From NCBI GenBank assembly GCA_018376855.1, contig JAHAAN010000010.1, positions 1 through 24,544 of the forward strand: 24,544 bases of DNA. Reading direction: 5' to 3'. Origin of the DNA: Clostridiales bacterium. Its GTDB lineage: Bacteria > Bacillota > Clostridia > Christensenellales > QALW01. Below the pieces are notes generated by a model. It did no database searches. It saw nothing but the letters and a program-made list of their open reading frames with translations, and was not told the DNA's origin. Below, one piece after another: positions 7,999 to 15,454 of the stretch (position 1 is its first letter; every line of letters starts with the position of its first letter). Position numbers and translations under genes: made by a program.

Positions 7999-8812
7999 AC
8001 TGGCGCAGGCGGGAGTGCCTGACGCAAGAGCGGATGCGGAGTGGATCGCAAGCGGAGTGATGGGGCTTAACCGCGTGCAGCTTGCGCTTGCCCGTGATAC
8101 TGTGCTGACACAGGAGCAGGAGCAGCGCATTGAGGAATGTCTTGTGCGCAGAAAGCGGCGGGAGCCGCTGCAATATATTTTGGGCAGCCAATGCTTTATG
8201 GATTTGGAGCTGAAAACCGACGCGCGGGCGCTTATCCCGCGCCCGGAAACGGAGCTGCTCGCGCAGCGCTGCGTTCAGGCGGTGCGCGAAGCAAAAAAGC
8301 AGCGCTTTTGCCAGCTTGATATCGGCACGGGAACGGGCGCGCTGGCGTTAGCTGTTGCGGACGCTTGTCCCTCTGTGCAGGCCGTGGGGGCGGATATCAG
8401 CACGGACGCGCTTTCGCTGGCTCGGGAAAATGCGGAAAGGTGCAGGCTCAGCGAGCGTGCGGAATTTTTGCAGAGCGATTTGTTTTCAGCCTTGAACGGG
8501 CGCGAGTTTGACGGCATCGTTTCCAATCCGCCTTACATTCCCAGCCATGTGATCGATTCGTTAGAGCCGGAGGTTGCGCTGTATGAGCCGCGGCTTGCGC
8601 TTGACGGCGGGAAGCAGGGATACGATTTTTATGAACGGATCATTGTGCAGGCGCCGAAGCATCTTTGCAGCGGCGGTTTTCTTGCGTTTGAGGCGGAGCC
8701 GTTTCAGTTTGCGCGGATCTCTCGGCTGATGGCGGAGTCGGGTTTTACAGAGCCTGAGCTGATTTTGGATTATGCCGCGGAGCCGCGCGCCTGCATTGCA
8801 ATTAAGAAGTAA
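7955..8812 (+). CDS. prmC: Peptide chain release factor N5-glutamine methyltransferase PrmC
   Basis: A 285-residue protein. The N-terminal helical domain leads to a Rossmann methyltransferase domain with DIGTGTGALALAVA and the catalytic NPPYIP motif. PrmC (HemK) methylates the glutamine of the GGQ motif of class I release factors, using SAM. Its substrate RF1 is the next gene. The ATG at 7955 was chosen because GGAGG lies 6 nt upstream, inside the 3' end of yqhQ, giving a 44-bp overlap and probable translational coupling. An ATG two codons later is an alternative. Confidence 0.95.
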   Translation: MSMTLAQKIRQWSSELAQAGVPDARADAEWIASGVMGLNRVQLALARDTVLTQEQEQRIEECLVRRKRREPLQYILGSQCFMDLELKTDARALIPRPETELLAQRCVQAVREAKKQRFCQLDIGTGTGALALAVADACPSVQAVGADISTDALSLARENAERCRLSERAEFLQSDLFSALNGREFDGIVSNPPYIPSHVIDSLEPEVALYEPRLALDGGKQGYDFYERIIVQAPKHLCSGGFLAFEAEPFQFARISRLMAESGFTEPELILDYAAEPRACIAIKK

Positions 8813-8824
8813 AGGAAGAAAGAT

Positions 8825-9898
8825 ATGACAGAAAAGCTGGAGGAATATCTGGTTCGTTATGAGGAACTGAATCATCAGCTGAGTGATCCGCAGATTATTG
8901 CGGATCGGGATCAGTGGCAGAAGCTGGTGCGCGAGCATGCAAGAGTTGAGGAGATCGTGCAGACCTATGAAGCGTATAAAAAGATCTGCGACGCGATCCG
9001 AGAGGCCAAAGAGCTGTTGGAGAGCGGAGAAGCGGAGCTTGCCGAGCTTGCGCGGGAGGAGCTTGCCGAAGCGGAGCCGGAGGCGGCGCGGCTGGAGCTG
9101 GAGCTGACGCAGCTGCTTGCGCCGCGGGATCCAGACGATGATAAAAACGTGGTGCTGGAAGTTCGCGCAGGCACCGGCGGCGAGGAGGCGGCATTGTTTG
9201 CCATGGATTTGCTGCGTATGTACGGCAAGTACAGCGAGCGGCAAGGCTGGACGGTAGAGCCGGTTTCGGTGAGCGAAACGGACATCGGCGGCGTAAAGGA
9301 AGCGGTCTGCATCATCAGCGGGGGAAGCGTGTTTCGCAGGCTGCGCTACGAAAGCGGAGTGCACCGCGTTCAGCGCATTCCAAGCACGGAAAGCGGCGGG
9401 CGCATTCACACCAGCGCGGCGACCGTTGCCGTGCTTCCGGAGGCGGAAGCGGTGGACGTCAATATCAATCCTGCCGATTTGGTTATTGAAACCCATCGCA
9501 GCAGCGGAGCGGGCGGGCAGCACATCAACAAGACGGAATCGGCTGTGCGCATGATCCACGTTCCCACGGGGATTGTTGTAAACTGCCAGGATGAACGAAG
9601 CCAGATCAAAAACCGTGAGAAGGCGCTGCGCATTATGCAGACGCGCGTGGCGGATTTTTACCGGAGCAGCGCCGATCAGGAGTACAGCCAAGCGAGAAAG
9701 AAGCAGGTGGGCAGTGGAGATCGTTCCGAGCGCATTCGCACCTATAATTTTCCGCAGGGGCGCGTGACGGATCACCGTATCGGCATGACGATCTATAAGC
9801 TGGATTCCTTTATGGAGGGCGATATGGACGAAATGATTGATGCTCTTGTGTTAGCCGGTTCTACCGGACAGCTGAAGGAAATTGACAAGGAGGATTGA
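8825..9898 (+). CDS. prfA: Peptide chain release factor 1
   Basis: A 357-residue class I release factor of normal length. The N-terminal domain is helical and very acidic up to about residue 105. The codon-recognition loop reads PST at about 186-188, matching the RF1 P-x-T tripeptide and not the SPF of RF2. The GGQ peptide-release motif is at 230-232 within SGAGGQHINKTESAVR. No in-frame stop or frameshift site like that of prfB is present. It recognises UAA and UAG and hydrolyses peptidyl-tRNA. It follows prmC after 12 bp with an AGGAAGAAAG ribosome site. Confidence 0.97.
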   Translation: MTEKLEEYLVRYEELNHQLSDPQIIADRDQWQKLVREHARVEEIVQTYEAYKKICDAIREAKELLESGEAELAELAREELAEAEPEAARLELELTQLLAPRDPDDDKNVVLEVRAGTGGEEAALFAMDLLRMYGKYSERQGWTVEPVSVSETDIGGVKEAVCIISGGSVFRRLRYESGVHRVQRIPSTESGGRIHTSAATVAVLPEAEAVDVNINPADLVIETHRSSGAGGQHINKTESAVRMIHVPTGIVVNCQDERSQIKNREKALRIMQTRVADFYRSSADQEYSQARKKQVGSGDRSERIRTYNFPQGRVTDHRIGMTIYKLDSFMEGDMDEMIDALVLAGSTGQLKEIDKED

Positions 9899-9907
9899 CA
9901 CTGTTTG

Positions 9908-10975
9908 ATGCAAACGAAGCTAAGCCCCGTGAACGGGCAAAGCCTTGCCGAAGCAGCGGAGCTGATCCGAAACGGCGAGATCGTGGGCTTTCCCACGGAG
10001 ACGGTGTACGGTCTCGGTGCGGATGCAATGAATGCGGGCGCGGTGAAAAAAATATTTGCTGCAAAGGGGCGGCCGGGGGATAACCCTCTGATCGTGCATG
10101 TGTGCTGCGAAGCGCAGATGCGAGAGCTGTGCAGGGAATGGAACTCGGCGGCGCAGGCGATCTGCGATGCGTTTATGCCCGGGCCGATCACGGCGGTGCT
10201 GCCCAAAGCGGCTGGGATTCCCGATACGGTAACGGCGGGGCTTGACAGCGTAGGTCTGCGCTTCAGCGTGCATCCTGCCGCGATCGACCTGATCCGCCTG
10301 AGCCAAACGGCGATCGCAGCGCCGAGCGCGAACCTTTCGGGCAGCCCTTCGCCGACAACGGCGCAGCATGTGCTTGCGGATATGAACGGCCGTATTTCTA
10401 TGATTTTAGACGGCGGCGCATGCGCTGTGGGCGTGGAATCCACAGTGATTTCCCTTGCGGGGAAAAAGCCGCAGCTGCTCAGACCCGGCGGGATCACGGC
10501 GGAACAGCTGCGCGCGGTGCTGGGCGAGCTGGAGATCCATCCGAGCGTATTGCAGGCGGGCATGGTGGATAAGGCCGCAAGCCCGGGCATGAAATATAAG
10601 CATTACAGCCCGCGGGCGCGCGTGGTGATCTTAGACGTTTCCTGCGGGGAAAAGGAAATGCTCCGCGCACTGCAAAGTGCAAAAAATGCAGGCTTGAGAG
10701 CGGAACTGATCTGTTCCCGCAGCGCGGCGCCGTGCAAGGAAAGCGTATATGCTTATTATGAAACGGCACAGGAGGCTGCGGCCGGTCTGTTCGGCGCATT
10801 GCGGCGGGCAGACGAACAGGGGCTGGATCTGCTCTTAGTTAAGGCGCTGCCGTTAGAGGGAATAGGCTTGGGCGTGATGAACCGTTTGCTTAGAGCGTCC
10901 GCGTTTACCGTTCTGCGTTCTGGCGATGTATTTTTACTTGAGAAGAACGGAAAAAGATACGAGGTATATTGCTGA
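9908..10975 (+). CDS. ywlC: L-threonylcarbamoyladenylate synthase, long Sua5/YwlC type
   Basis: A 355-residue two-domain protein. Residues about 10-200 are the YrdC-like catalytic domain with FPTETVYGLGADA, KIFAAKGRPGDNPLIVH and the SAN-containing APSANLSG stretch. The rest is the C-terminal Sua5 domain, joined by SPGMKYKHYSPRA. The enzyme makes threonylcarbamoyl-AMP from threonine, bicarbonate and ATP, the first step toward t6A37 in ANN-reading tRNAs. The ATG at 9908 is directly preceded by an in-frame TTG at 9905. AAGGAGG at the prfA 3' end is 14 nt from the ATG and 11 nt from the TTG, so the TTG may be the real start. It lies 9 bp after prfA, a frequent Firmicute arrangement. Confidence 0.94.
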   Translation: MQTKLSPVNGQSLAEAAELIRNGEIVGFPTETVYGLGADAMNAGAVKKIFAAKGRPGDNPLIVHVCCEAQMRELCREWNSAAQAICDAFMPGPITAVLPKAAGIPDTVTAGLDSVGLRFSVHPAAIDLIRLSQTAIAAPSANLSGSPSPTTAQHVLADMNGRISMILDGGACAVGVESTVISLAGKKPQLLRPGGITAEQLRAVLGELEIHPSVLQAGMVDKAASPGMKYKHYSPRARVVILDVSCGEKEMLRALQSAKNAGLRAELICSRSAAPCKESVYAYYETAQEAAAGLFGALRRADEQGLDLLLVKALPLEGIGLGVMNRLLRASAFTVLRSGDVFLLEKNGKRYEVYC

Positions 10976-10976
10976 T

Positions 10977-11786
10977 ATGGAAAAATTTTTGGAGACGATC
11001 ACGAACCAGCTGCTCAGTTTTATTCCGAATCTGATCGGCGCGCTGGCGACTTTGGGGATCGGCTTATTGGTTAAAAGGTTTCTTTTCGGTTTTTTGGAGA
11101 AGCATCCGCCTAAAAAACTGAATCATACGCTTTACGGGTTTTTGCTTTCCTGCGGAAAGGTGCTTTGGTGGGCGATGCTGTTTGTATGCGTAGCAGGCGC
11201 GCTGGGGATTGATACCACAAGCTTTGTGGCGGCGCTCGGCGGTGTCGGCGTTACGGTCGGTCTTGCGCTCAAGGACAGTCTTTCCAACCTTGCCGGCGGA
11301 CTGATGCTGATTATCGGAGATTCTGTTCATGAGGGCGATTATATCGAGGTGGATGGCCTTTCGGGCACGGTAAGAAGCATTGAAATGCTTTTTGTGGCGC
11401 TTGACACGCCGGATAACAAGCGTATCACCGTTCCGAACAATGTGATGAATTCGGCTAAGGTCATCAATTACAGCCGTAACGATCTGCGCCGTGTGGATTT
11501 AACATTCTCCGTTTCCTACGGAGATGATTTGGCGCTGGTGAAGCGCGTGCTGGCGCAAACGGTCGAGCATGCGCCGTATGCGGAAAAAACGCCCGAACCG
11601 CTTATTGCAGTGCTTTCGCATGGAGACAATGCTGTGCAGCTTGCCGTAAAGATTTGGTGCAGCAGAGCGCATTATTGGGATTTGTACTTTTATATGCAGG
11701 AGCAGGTGAAGCTGGCGTTTGATGCAAACGGGATTCACATCCCGTTTCCGCAGATGGACGTTCATATGGTGAAGGATGAGGATTGA
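10977..11786 (+). CDS. Small-conductance mechanosensitive channel, MscS family
   Basis: A 269-residue membrane protein. Predicted membrane helices are at about 14-34 and 54-76. A Gly/Ala-rich pore-lining helix follows at about 83-112 (FVAALGGVGVTVGLALKDSL and the NLAGG stretch), then the beta domain GDYIEVDGLSGTV and a C-terminal alpha/beta domain. This is the minimal three-helix MscS layout. Such channels open under membrane tension to release osmolytes during hypo-osmotic shock. The ATG at 10977 begins one base after the sua5-like stop and has GAGG 12 nt upstream; the open frame extends 17 codons further into the previous gene without family support. Confidence 0.92.
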   Translation: MEKFLETITNQLLSFIPNLIGALATLGIGLLVKRFLFGFLEKHPPKKLNHTLYGFLLSCGKVLWWAMLFVCVAGALGIDTTSFVAALGGVGVTVGLALKDSLSNLAGGLMLIIGDSVHEGDYIEVDGLSGTVRSIEMLFVALDTPDNKRITVPNNVMNSAKVINYSRNDLRRVDLTFSVSYGDDLALVKRVLAQTVEHAPYAEKTPEPLIAVLSHGDNAVQLAVKIWCSRAHYWDLYFYMQEQVKLAFDANGIHIPFPQMDVHMVKDED

Positions 11787-12699
11787 TGCGTTTGCCGGGA
11801 AGCGTTATTATACGCTTTCCGCTTATTATAAAAAGATTTTTCCGCATCCGGTGCGAAAAGCCGCGGTTGACGCCGGCATGACCTGCCCGAACCGGGACGG
11901 AACAAAGGGCACAGGGGGCTGCGCGTTTTGTTTGGCGCGCAGCGCTTATTTTACGGGGGCGGGAACGGTTTCGCAGCAGCTTGAGCGAGAGCTGCTGCGA
12001 ATTCGGGCAAAGGAGCCAAACGCGCAGGCAATCGCTTATTTTCAGGCTGGCAGCAATACCTATGCGCCGGCTGAACGGCTTAAACGGCTGTATGACGAAG
12101 CGCTTTTGGCGGAGGGCGTGTGCGGGCTTTCCGTCGCCACGCGGGCGGATTGCATAGATGAGGAAAAAGCGGCGCTGCTTGGGGACTACGCCGCACGGAC
12201 ACATGTAACTGTAGAGCTGGGGCTTCAAACCGTTCATGAAAAAACCTCCCGTTTGTGCGGGCGGGGCGAAATGGTGCAGGAATTTTTGGACGCATTTTCA
12301 TTGCTTCAGCACGCAGGGGTGCGCGTGTGCATTCATCTGCTTAACGGGCTTCCGGGAGAGACGGAGGAAATGATGCTGGAAACAGCGCGTTTTGCGGCAA
12401 GGCTGCGTCCTCAGGGCATAAAGATTTCTCAGCTGCATGTGCTTCGCAGCACGCCGATGGCGCAGATGCATTTTGAACCGCTTACGTTGGAGCAGGCGGT
12501 GCGCGTAACGGTAGGGCAGCTGGAGCTGCTGCCGGCCGAAACGGTGGTGGAGCGTCTCACGGGAGACGGTGCGCGCAGCGAGGTGCTTTATCCGCTTTGG
12601 ACATGCAATAAAAAACGTGTGCTTGCGGAGATTGATAAGCGTATGGCGGCGCTTAATACATGGCAGGGAAAGTTTGCACCTGCGGAAGATAGGGAGTAA
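11776..12699 (+). CDS. Radical SAM protein, YhcC/YtqA (TIGR01212) family
   Basis: A 307-residue protein with the family's non-standard cluster motif CPNRDGTKGTGGCAFC: cysteines at 37, 49 and 52, spaced C-x11-C-x2-C instead of C-x3-C-x2-C. It continues with the conserved QAGSNTYAP, ELGLQTVHEKT and HLLNGLPGETEEMM stretches. Members are Elp3-like radical SAM enzymes whose substrate is, to my knowledge, not firmly established; E. coli YhcC and B. subtilis YtqA are examples. The ATG at 11776 overlaps the end of the MscS gene by 11 bp and fits the family N-terminus, although its Shine-Dalgarno spacing is poor. It is probably cotranslated with its neighbours. Confidence 0.9.
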   Translation: MRIDAFAGKRYYTLSAYYKKIFPHPVRKAAVDAGMTCPNRDGTKGTGGCAFCLARSAYFTGAGTVSQQLERELLRIRAKEPNAQAIAYFQAGSNTYAPAERLKRLYDEALLAEGVCGLSVATRADCIDEEKAALLGDYAARTHVTVELGLQTVHEKTSRLCGRGEMVQEFLDAFSLLQHAGVRVCIHLLNGLPGETEEMMLETARFAARLRPQGIKISQLHVLRSTPMAQMHFEPLTLEQAVRVTVGQLELLPAETVVERLTGDGARSEVLYPLWTCNKKRVLAEIDKRMAALNTWQGKFAPAEDRE

Positions 12700-12703
12700 C
12701 AGC

Positions 12704-14257
12704 ATGAGTATTTTAACAGTAGAAAACGTTACGCATGGATTTGGCGCAAGGCAGCTGCTTTCCGGAGCGTCCTTTCGCTTGCTTGCGGGAGAGCATGTGG
12801 GTCTGGTGGGCGCCAACGGCGAGGGAAAAAGCACATTTTTAAATATTATTACAGGGAAGCTGGCGCCTGATGAGGGAAAGATCGAATGGTGCAGCCGTGT
12901 AACGACGGGCTATTTGGATCAGAGCAGCACGCTTAGTAAGGGCAAGACGATTTACGGCGTGCTTCAGGAGGCGTTTGCGCATATGATTGCGTTGGAGCAG
13001 GAAATGCTGGCCATTTATGACGCAATGGGCGAATGCCCGGAGGAGCAGATGGAAGCGCGCATGAACGACGCCAGCGAGATCGCTGCAATGCTTGAGGCGG
13101 GCGGTTATTATGAGATCGACACGCGCATCCGCGAGGTCGCGCAGGGGCTGGGGCTTGCAGATTTGGGGTTGGAACGCGATGTAACGGATCTTTCCGGCGG
13201 CCAGCGCGCAAAGGTGCTGCTTGCCAAGCTGCTGCTGGAAAACCCGATGATTCTTATTCTTGATGAGCCTACGAATTTTTTGGATGAAGGCCATATTCGA
13301 TGGCTGACGGAATTCCTTAAAAATTATGAAAACGCCTTTATTTTGGTTTCGCATGATACGGATTTTATGAACAGTGTGGTGAATGTAGTTTATCACATTG
13401 AAAATGCAGTATTGACACGTTATGTGGGAGACTATAATAGCTTCCTTGCCGCGTATGAATTAAAAAAACGTCAGCAGCAGCAGGCATATGAACGCCAGCA
13501 GAAGGAAATTGAGCGGCTGGAGGATTTTATTGCGCGCAACAAAGCGCGCGCTGCCACGGCCAATATGGCGCGTTCACGGCAAAAGAAGCTGGATAAAATG
13601 GAGATCATTACGGTGGACCGTGAAAAACCGAAGCCGAGCTTTTCTTTTAAAGAAGCGCGTACCCCCGGCCGTGAGATTATTCGGGCGCAGCAGCTGGTGA
13701 TCGGGTATCGTGAGCCGCTGACGCTTCCGATGGATCTGCTGCTTGAACGCGGTGAGAAGGTGGCGATCAAGGGCGTGAACGGCTTGGGAAAATCTACGCT
13801 GATTAAAACGCTGTTGGGAATCATTCCAGCGTTCGGCGGATCAATTGCGGTGGATCCGTACGCCGTAACCGCCTATTTTGAGCAGGAGCGAGAGGGTGGT
13901 GAAAATACGGCGTTAGAGGAGATCATGCGCGAGTTTGGGCATATGTCAAACGCTGAAGCGCGTGCAGCGTTGGCGCGCTGCGGGCTGACGAGCGAACACA
14001 TCACCTCGCAGATGCGGGTGCTTTCCGGCGGCGAAAATGCCAAAGTGCGCTTGTGCAAGCTGATGAACCGCGAAAGCAATTTTTTGGTGCTTGATGAGCC
14101 CACCAATCATTTGGATGTGGATGCGAAAGAAGAGCTTCGGCGCGCGCTCATTGCATACCGGGGAACAGTGCTGCTTGTCAGCCATGATCCCTCCTTTTAC
14201 GGCGATTGGGTCAGTAAGGTGTGGAATCTGGAGAAGTGGACAACAAAGGTGGTGTGA
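12704..14257 (+). CDS. ABC-F family ATPase (two ATP-binding cassettes, no membrane domain)
   Basis: A 517-residue soluble protein with two ABC domains. The first has Walker A GANGEGKS at 36-43, signature LSGGQ at 163-167 and Walker B/EPT ILILDEPTNFLD near 183-194. A charged helical linker of the P-site tRNA-interaction type (KKRQQQQAYERQQKEIERL onward) follows. The second domain has GVNGLGKST, LSGGE and LVLDEPTNHLD. ABC-F proteins bind the ribosomal E site; subgroups act in translation elongation or protect against antibiotics. The linker is of moderate length and there is no long C-terminal extension, so a housekeeping YkpA/YbiT-like role is more likely than resistance, but this is inference. 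GGGAG is 7 nt before the ATG. It ends the rightward series. Confidence 0.93.
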   Translation: MSILTVENVTHGFGARQLLSGASFRLLAGEHVGLVGANGEGKSTFLNIITGKLAPDEGKIEWCSRVTTGYLDQSSTLSKGKTIYGVLQEAFAHMIALEQEMLAIYDAMGECPEEQMEARMNDASEIAAMLEAGGYYEIDTRIREVAQGLGLADLGLERDVTDLSGGQRAKVLLAKLLLENPMILILDEPTNFLDEGHIRWLTEFLKNYENAFILVSHDTDFMNSVVNVVYHIENAVLTRYVGDYNSFLAAYELKKRQQQQAYERQQKEIERLEDFIARNKARAATANMARSRQKKLDKMEIITVDREKPKPSFSFKEARTPGREIIRAQQLVIGYREPLTLPMDLLLERGEKVAIKGVNGLGKSTLIKTLLGIIPAFGGSIAVDPYAVTAYFEQEREGGENTALEEIMREFGHMSNAEARAALARCGLTSEHITSQMRVLSGGENAKVRLCKLMNRESNFLVLDEPTNHLDVDAKEELRRALIAYRGTVLLVSHDPSFYGDWVSKVWNLEKWTTKVV

Positions 14258-14409
14258 GGTGCGCTAAGCAAAGGAAAAATTCTTTTGGTTTGGAGGAACG
14301 ATTGTACATTTGTCCGTAGTTTTTAACTGTAATTATAAATGGTCGATGAGGCAAAGGAATGTTAATTGTAAATTGAGGGGCTTTTATTTTGATTTCTTAA
14401 TAACCTTTT

Positions 14410-14426
14410 GCAATTCTTTAAATTGC
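14410..14426 (+). terminator. Weak terminator-like hairpin after the ABC-F gene
   Basis: GCAATT and AATTGC form a perfect 6-bp stem around a CTTTA loop, followed by CTTTTCTT. The T-rich tail suits termination of rightward transcription, but the stem is AT-rich and lies about 150 bp after the stop codon. Confidence 0.4.
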
Positions 14427-14512
14427 CTTTTCTTAAAATAAGATAAAAAATAGTCATAGAGAGAAGAAACTGCAAATAGGAAACAGGAAGAGGCTATTTT
14501 TTAAGAAAAGGC
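14425..14512. repeat. 14-bp perfect inverted repeat, arms 60 bp apart
   Basis: GCCTTTTCTTAAAA at 14425-14438 is the exact reverse complement of TTTTAAGAAAAGGC at 14499-14512. Inside, AAAAAATAG (14445-14453) can also pair with CTATTTTTT (14494-14502). The arms are AT-rich. They may be part of a long terminator stem or the remains of a small mobile element; no transposase is near. Confidence 0.55.
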
Positions 14513-14591
14513 TTTTATAATAAGTGTAAAAATGTTTATGTTATACATTTTGCAGAGAACCTCAAACAAATTTTCAAATAAGAAACCTGAT

Positions 14592-14619
14592 AAAAAAGCA
14601 GAGATATCCTCTGCTTTTT
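14592..14619 (-). terminator. Intrinsic terminator, likely bidirectional
   Basis: GCAGAG at 14598-14603 pairs perfectly with CTCTGC at 14609-14614 around ATATC. A-tract and T-tract flank the stem, so on either strand the hairpin is followed by a run of T. It lies 28 bp past the stop of the leftward hypothetical gene and could also stop rightward read-through from the ABC-F gene. Confidence 0.85.
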
Positions 14620-14647
14620 ATGCTTTATGATTTTTGCAAACGATTTA

Positions 14648-15169
14648 CTACGCCGCTTTTTCCGCGCCGACTGTTTCGATATGGTCGGGTTGCGTCTTTT
14701 CGGTTGGGTTCAGCGTGCCCGAACTGCTTTCCGGTGAAGCAGACGCACGAACTTTAAAGTGAAGAAAGGCTTCCGGCTCCAATTCCTCTGAATTCGGCTT
14801 ACGCACCTTCCAAAGCTGGCCGTCCTTTTCTCCTGGTTCACAGAGATAATACTGCTTTGTTTTGGAGCAGTACATCCAAAGCTTGTCATGTTCTTCATCC
14901 CAAGCAATAAAAGTGCCTTCGCAGCTGTAAAATCGCTTTGGAATGCTTGCGACGCAAACGCCTTTTTTCATAACGTTTACCTTCCAGTAAGCTTTTCCGT
15001 TTTCGTTTTTTTCTTGGACAATTTGTGTTTCATATTTCCCGGAGGGTGAAACTAAAACGTTCCCCGGAGAGGCCAGCAGCTTGCTTTCCTGTATGTACCA
15101 GTACGCAATTCCGCCGAGCATCACACAAAATACAGATATGATAGCAGTTAGGATAATTCTTCTTTTCAA
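14648..15169 (-). CDS. Hypothetical single-pass membrane protein
   Basis: I do not recognise this protein. From the TTG at 15169 it is 173 residues: a short positive N-terminus (KRR), one membrane helix (IILTAIISVFCVMLGGIAYWYI, about residues 5-26), then a predicted extracytoplasmic domain. That domain begins VLVSPSGKYETQIVQEKNENGKAYWKVNVMKK in outline, resembles a small beta-rich domain with several Trp and Tyr, and has three cysteines. It ends in a Ser/Pro/Glu-rich tail. TTG was chosen because GGGGAGG lies 10 nt upstream and the hydrophobic segment begins right after it. The frame stays open 84 codons further upstream, but that part covers a promoter and structured leader and has no protein-like features. 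The gene is followed by a good terminator and appears to be monocistronic. Confidence 0.7.
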   Translation of the reverse strand: MKRRIILTAIISVFCVMLGGIAYWYIQESKLLASPGNVLVSPSGKYETQIVQEKNENGKAYWKVNVMKKGVCVASIPKRFYSCEGTFIAWDEEHDKLWMYCSKTKQYYLCEPGEKDGQLWKVRKPNSEELEPEAFLHFKVRASASPESSSGTLNPTEKTQPDHIETVGAEKAA

Positions 15170-15386
15170 AAACGGTAAACCTCCCCGATAAGGGCCATGC
15201 AGTGAGCAGCGTATAAGCAAACAAAGCCAAACACAAAGCTCTCTCTGCGCCCCGCCTTCTTTTGCTGATATATTGATGATTATAAATATATAATATATCC
15301 TTTCACCCCCGCTGCCTGCGGAAGGTGTTCTTTTCTCACGCTTGCTGATGTGCCGACTTCGGCACAAGATCCCTGTTTCGTTAATC
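15170..15386 (-). other. Long structured 5' leader of the hypothetical membrane protein gene
   Basis: The leader is the roughly 217 nt between the expected transcript start from the promoter at 15393-15421 and the TTG at 15169. Minus-strand reading shows, in order, the 18-bp dyad, a GC-rich hairpin at 15304-15327 (CACC..CCGC pairing with GCGG..GGTG around AGGCA), and an AT-rich inverted repeat GATATATT/AATATATC at 15267-15274 and 15292-15299. The ribosome site follows. I cannot match it to a known riboswitch class. A TATAAT at 15284-15279 could instead be a second promoter, which would shorten the leader. Confidence 0.4.
15349..15366. promoter_or_regulatory. 18-bp perfect dyad downstream of the promoter
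   Basis: TGTGCCGACTTCGGCACA reads as TGTGCCGA, a CT spacer, then the exact reverse complement TCGGCACA. It begins about 20 bp after the expected transcription start of the leftward hypothetical gene. It could be an operator for a dimeric repressor or an early RNA hairpin. No T-tract follows, so it is not a terminator. Confidence 0.5.
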
Positions 15387-15392
15387 GTTATT

Positions 15393-15421
15393 ATTGTAAT
15401 AAGAAAAATGACTTTCGTCAA
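15393..15421 (-). promoter_or_regulatory. Sigma-A-type promoter for the hypothetical membrane protein
   Basis: On the minus strand TTGACG (15421-15416) and TACAAT (15398-15393) each match five of six consensus bases and are separated by exactly 17 bp. It lies between the ATPase stop codon (15455) and the hypothetical gene, so that gene is probably transcribed on its own. Confidence 0.75.
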
Positions 15422-15454
15422 CCATTTTTATAGATGAGGCTATACCGGCACCGT

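Larger units (their letters stand above)
14258..14647. other. AT-rich convergent intergenic region
   Basis: No coding frame is supported between the rightward ABC-F gene and the leftward hypothetical gene. The stretch is visibly AT-richer than the genes around it. It holds two hairpins with terminator character and a 14-bp inverted repeat, listed separately. Confidence 0.7.

Noticed and set aside
8561..9775. 404-codon minus-strand frame opposite prmC and prfA
   Set aside because: Long only because GC-rich genes leave few stops on the other strand; arginine/leucine-rich product without recognisable motifs.
12839..13396. 185-codon minus-strand frame opposite the ABC-F gene
   Set aside because: Shadow of a clear two-cassette ABC-F protein.
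15170..15421. 84-codon N-terminal extension of the hypothetical membrane protein
   Set aside because: It covers a promoter, dyad and hairpins. The TTG at 15169 has a strong ribosome site and sits right before the membrane helix.
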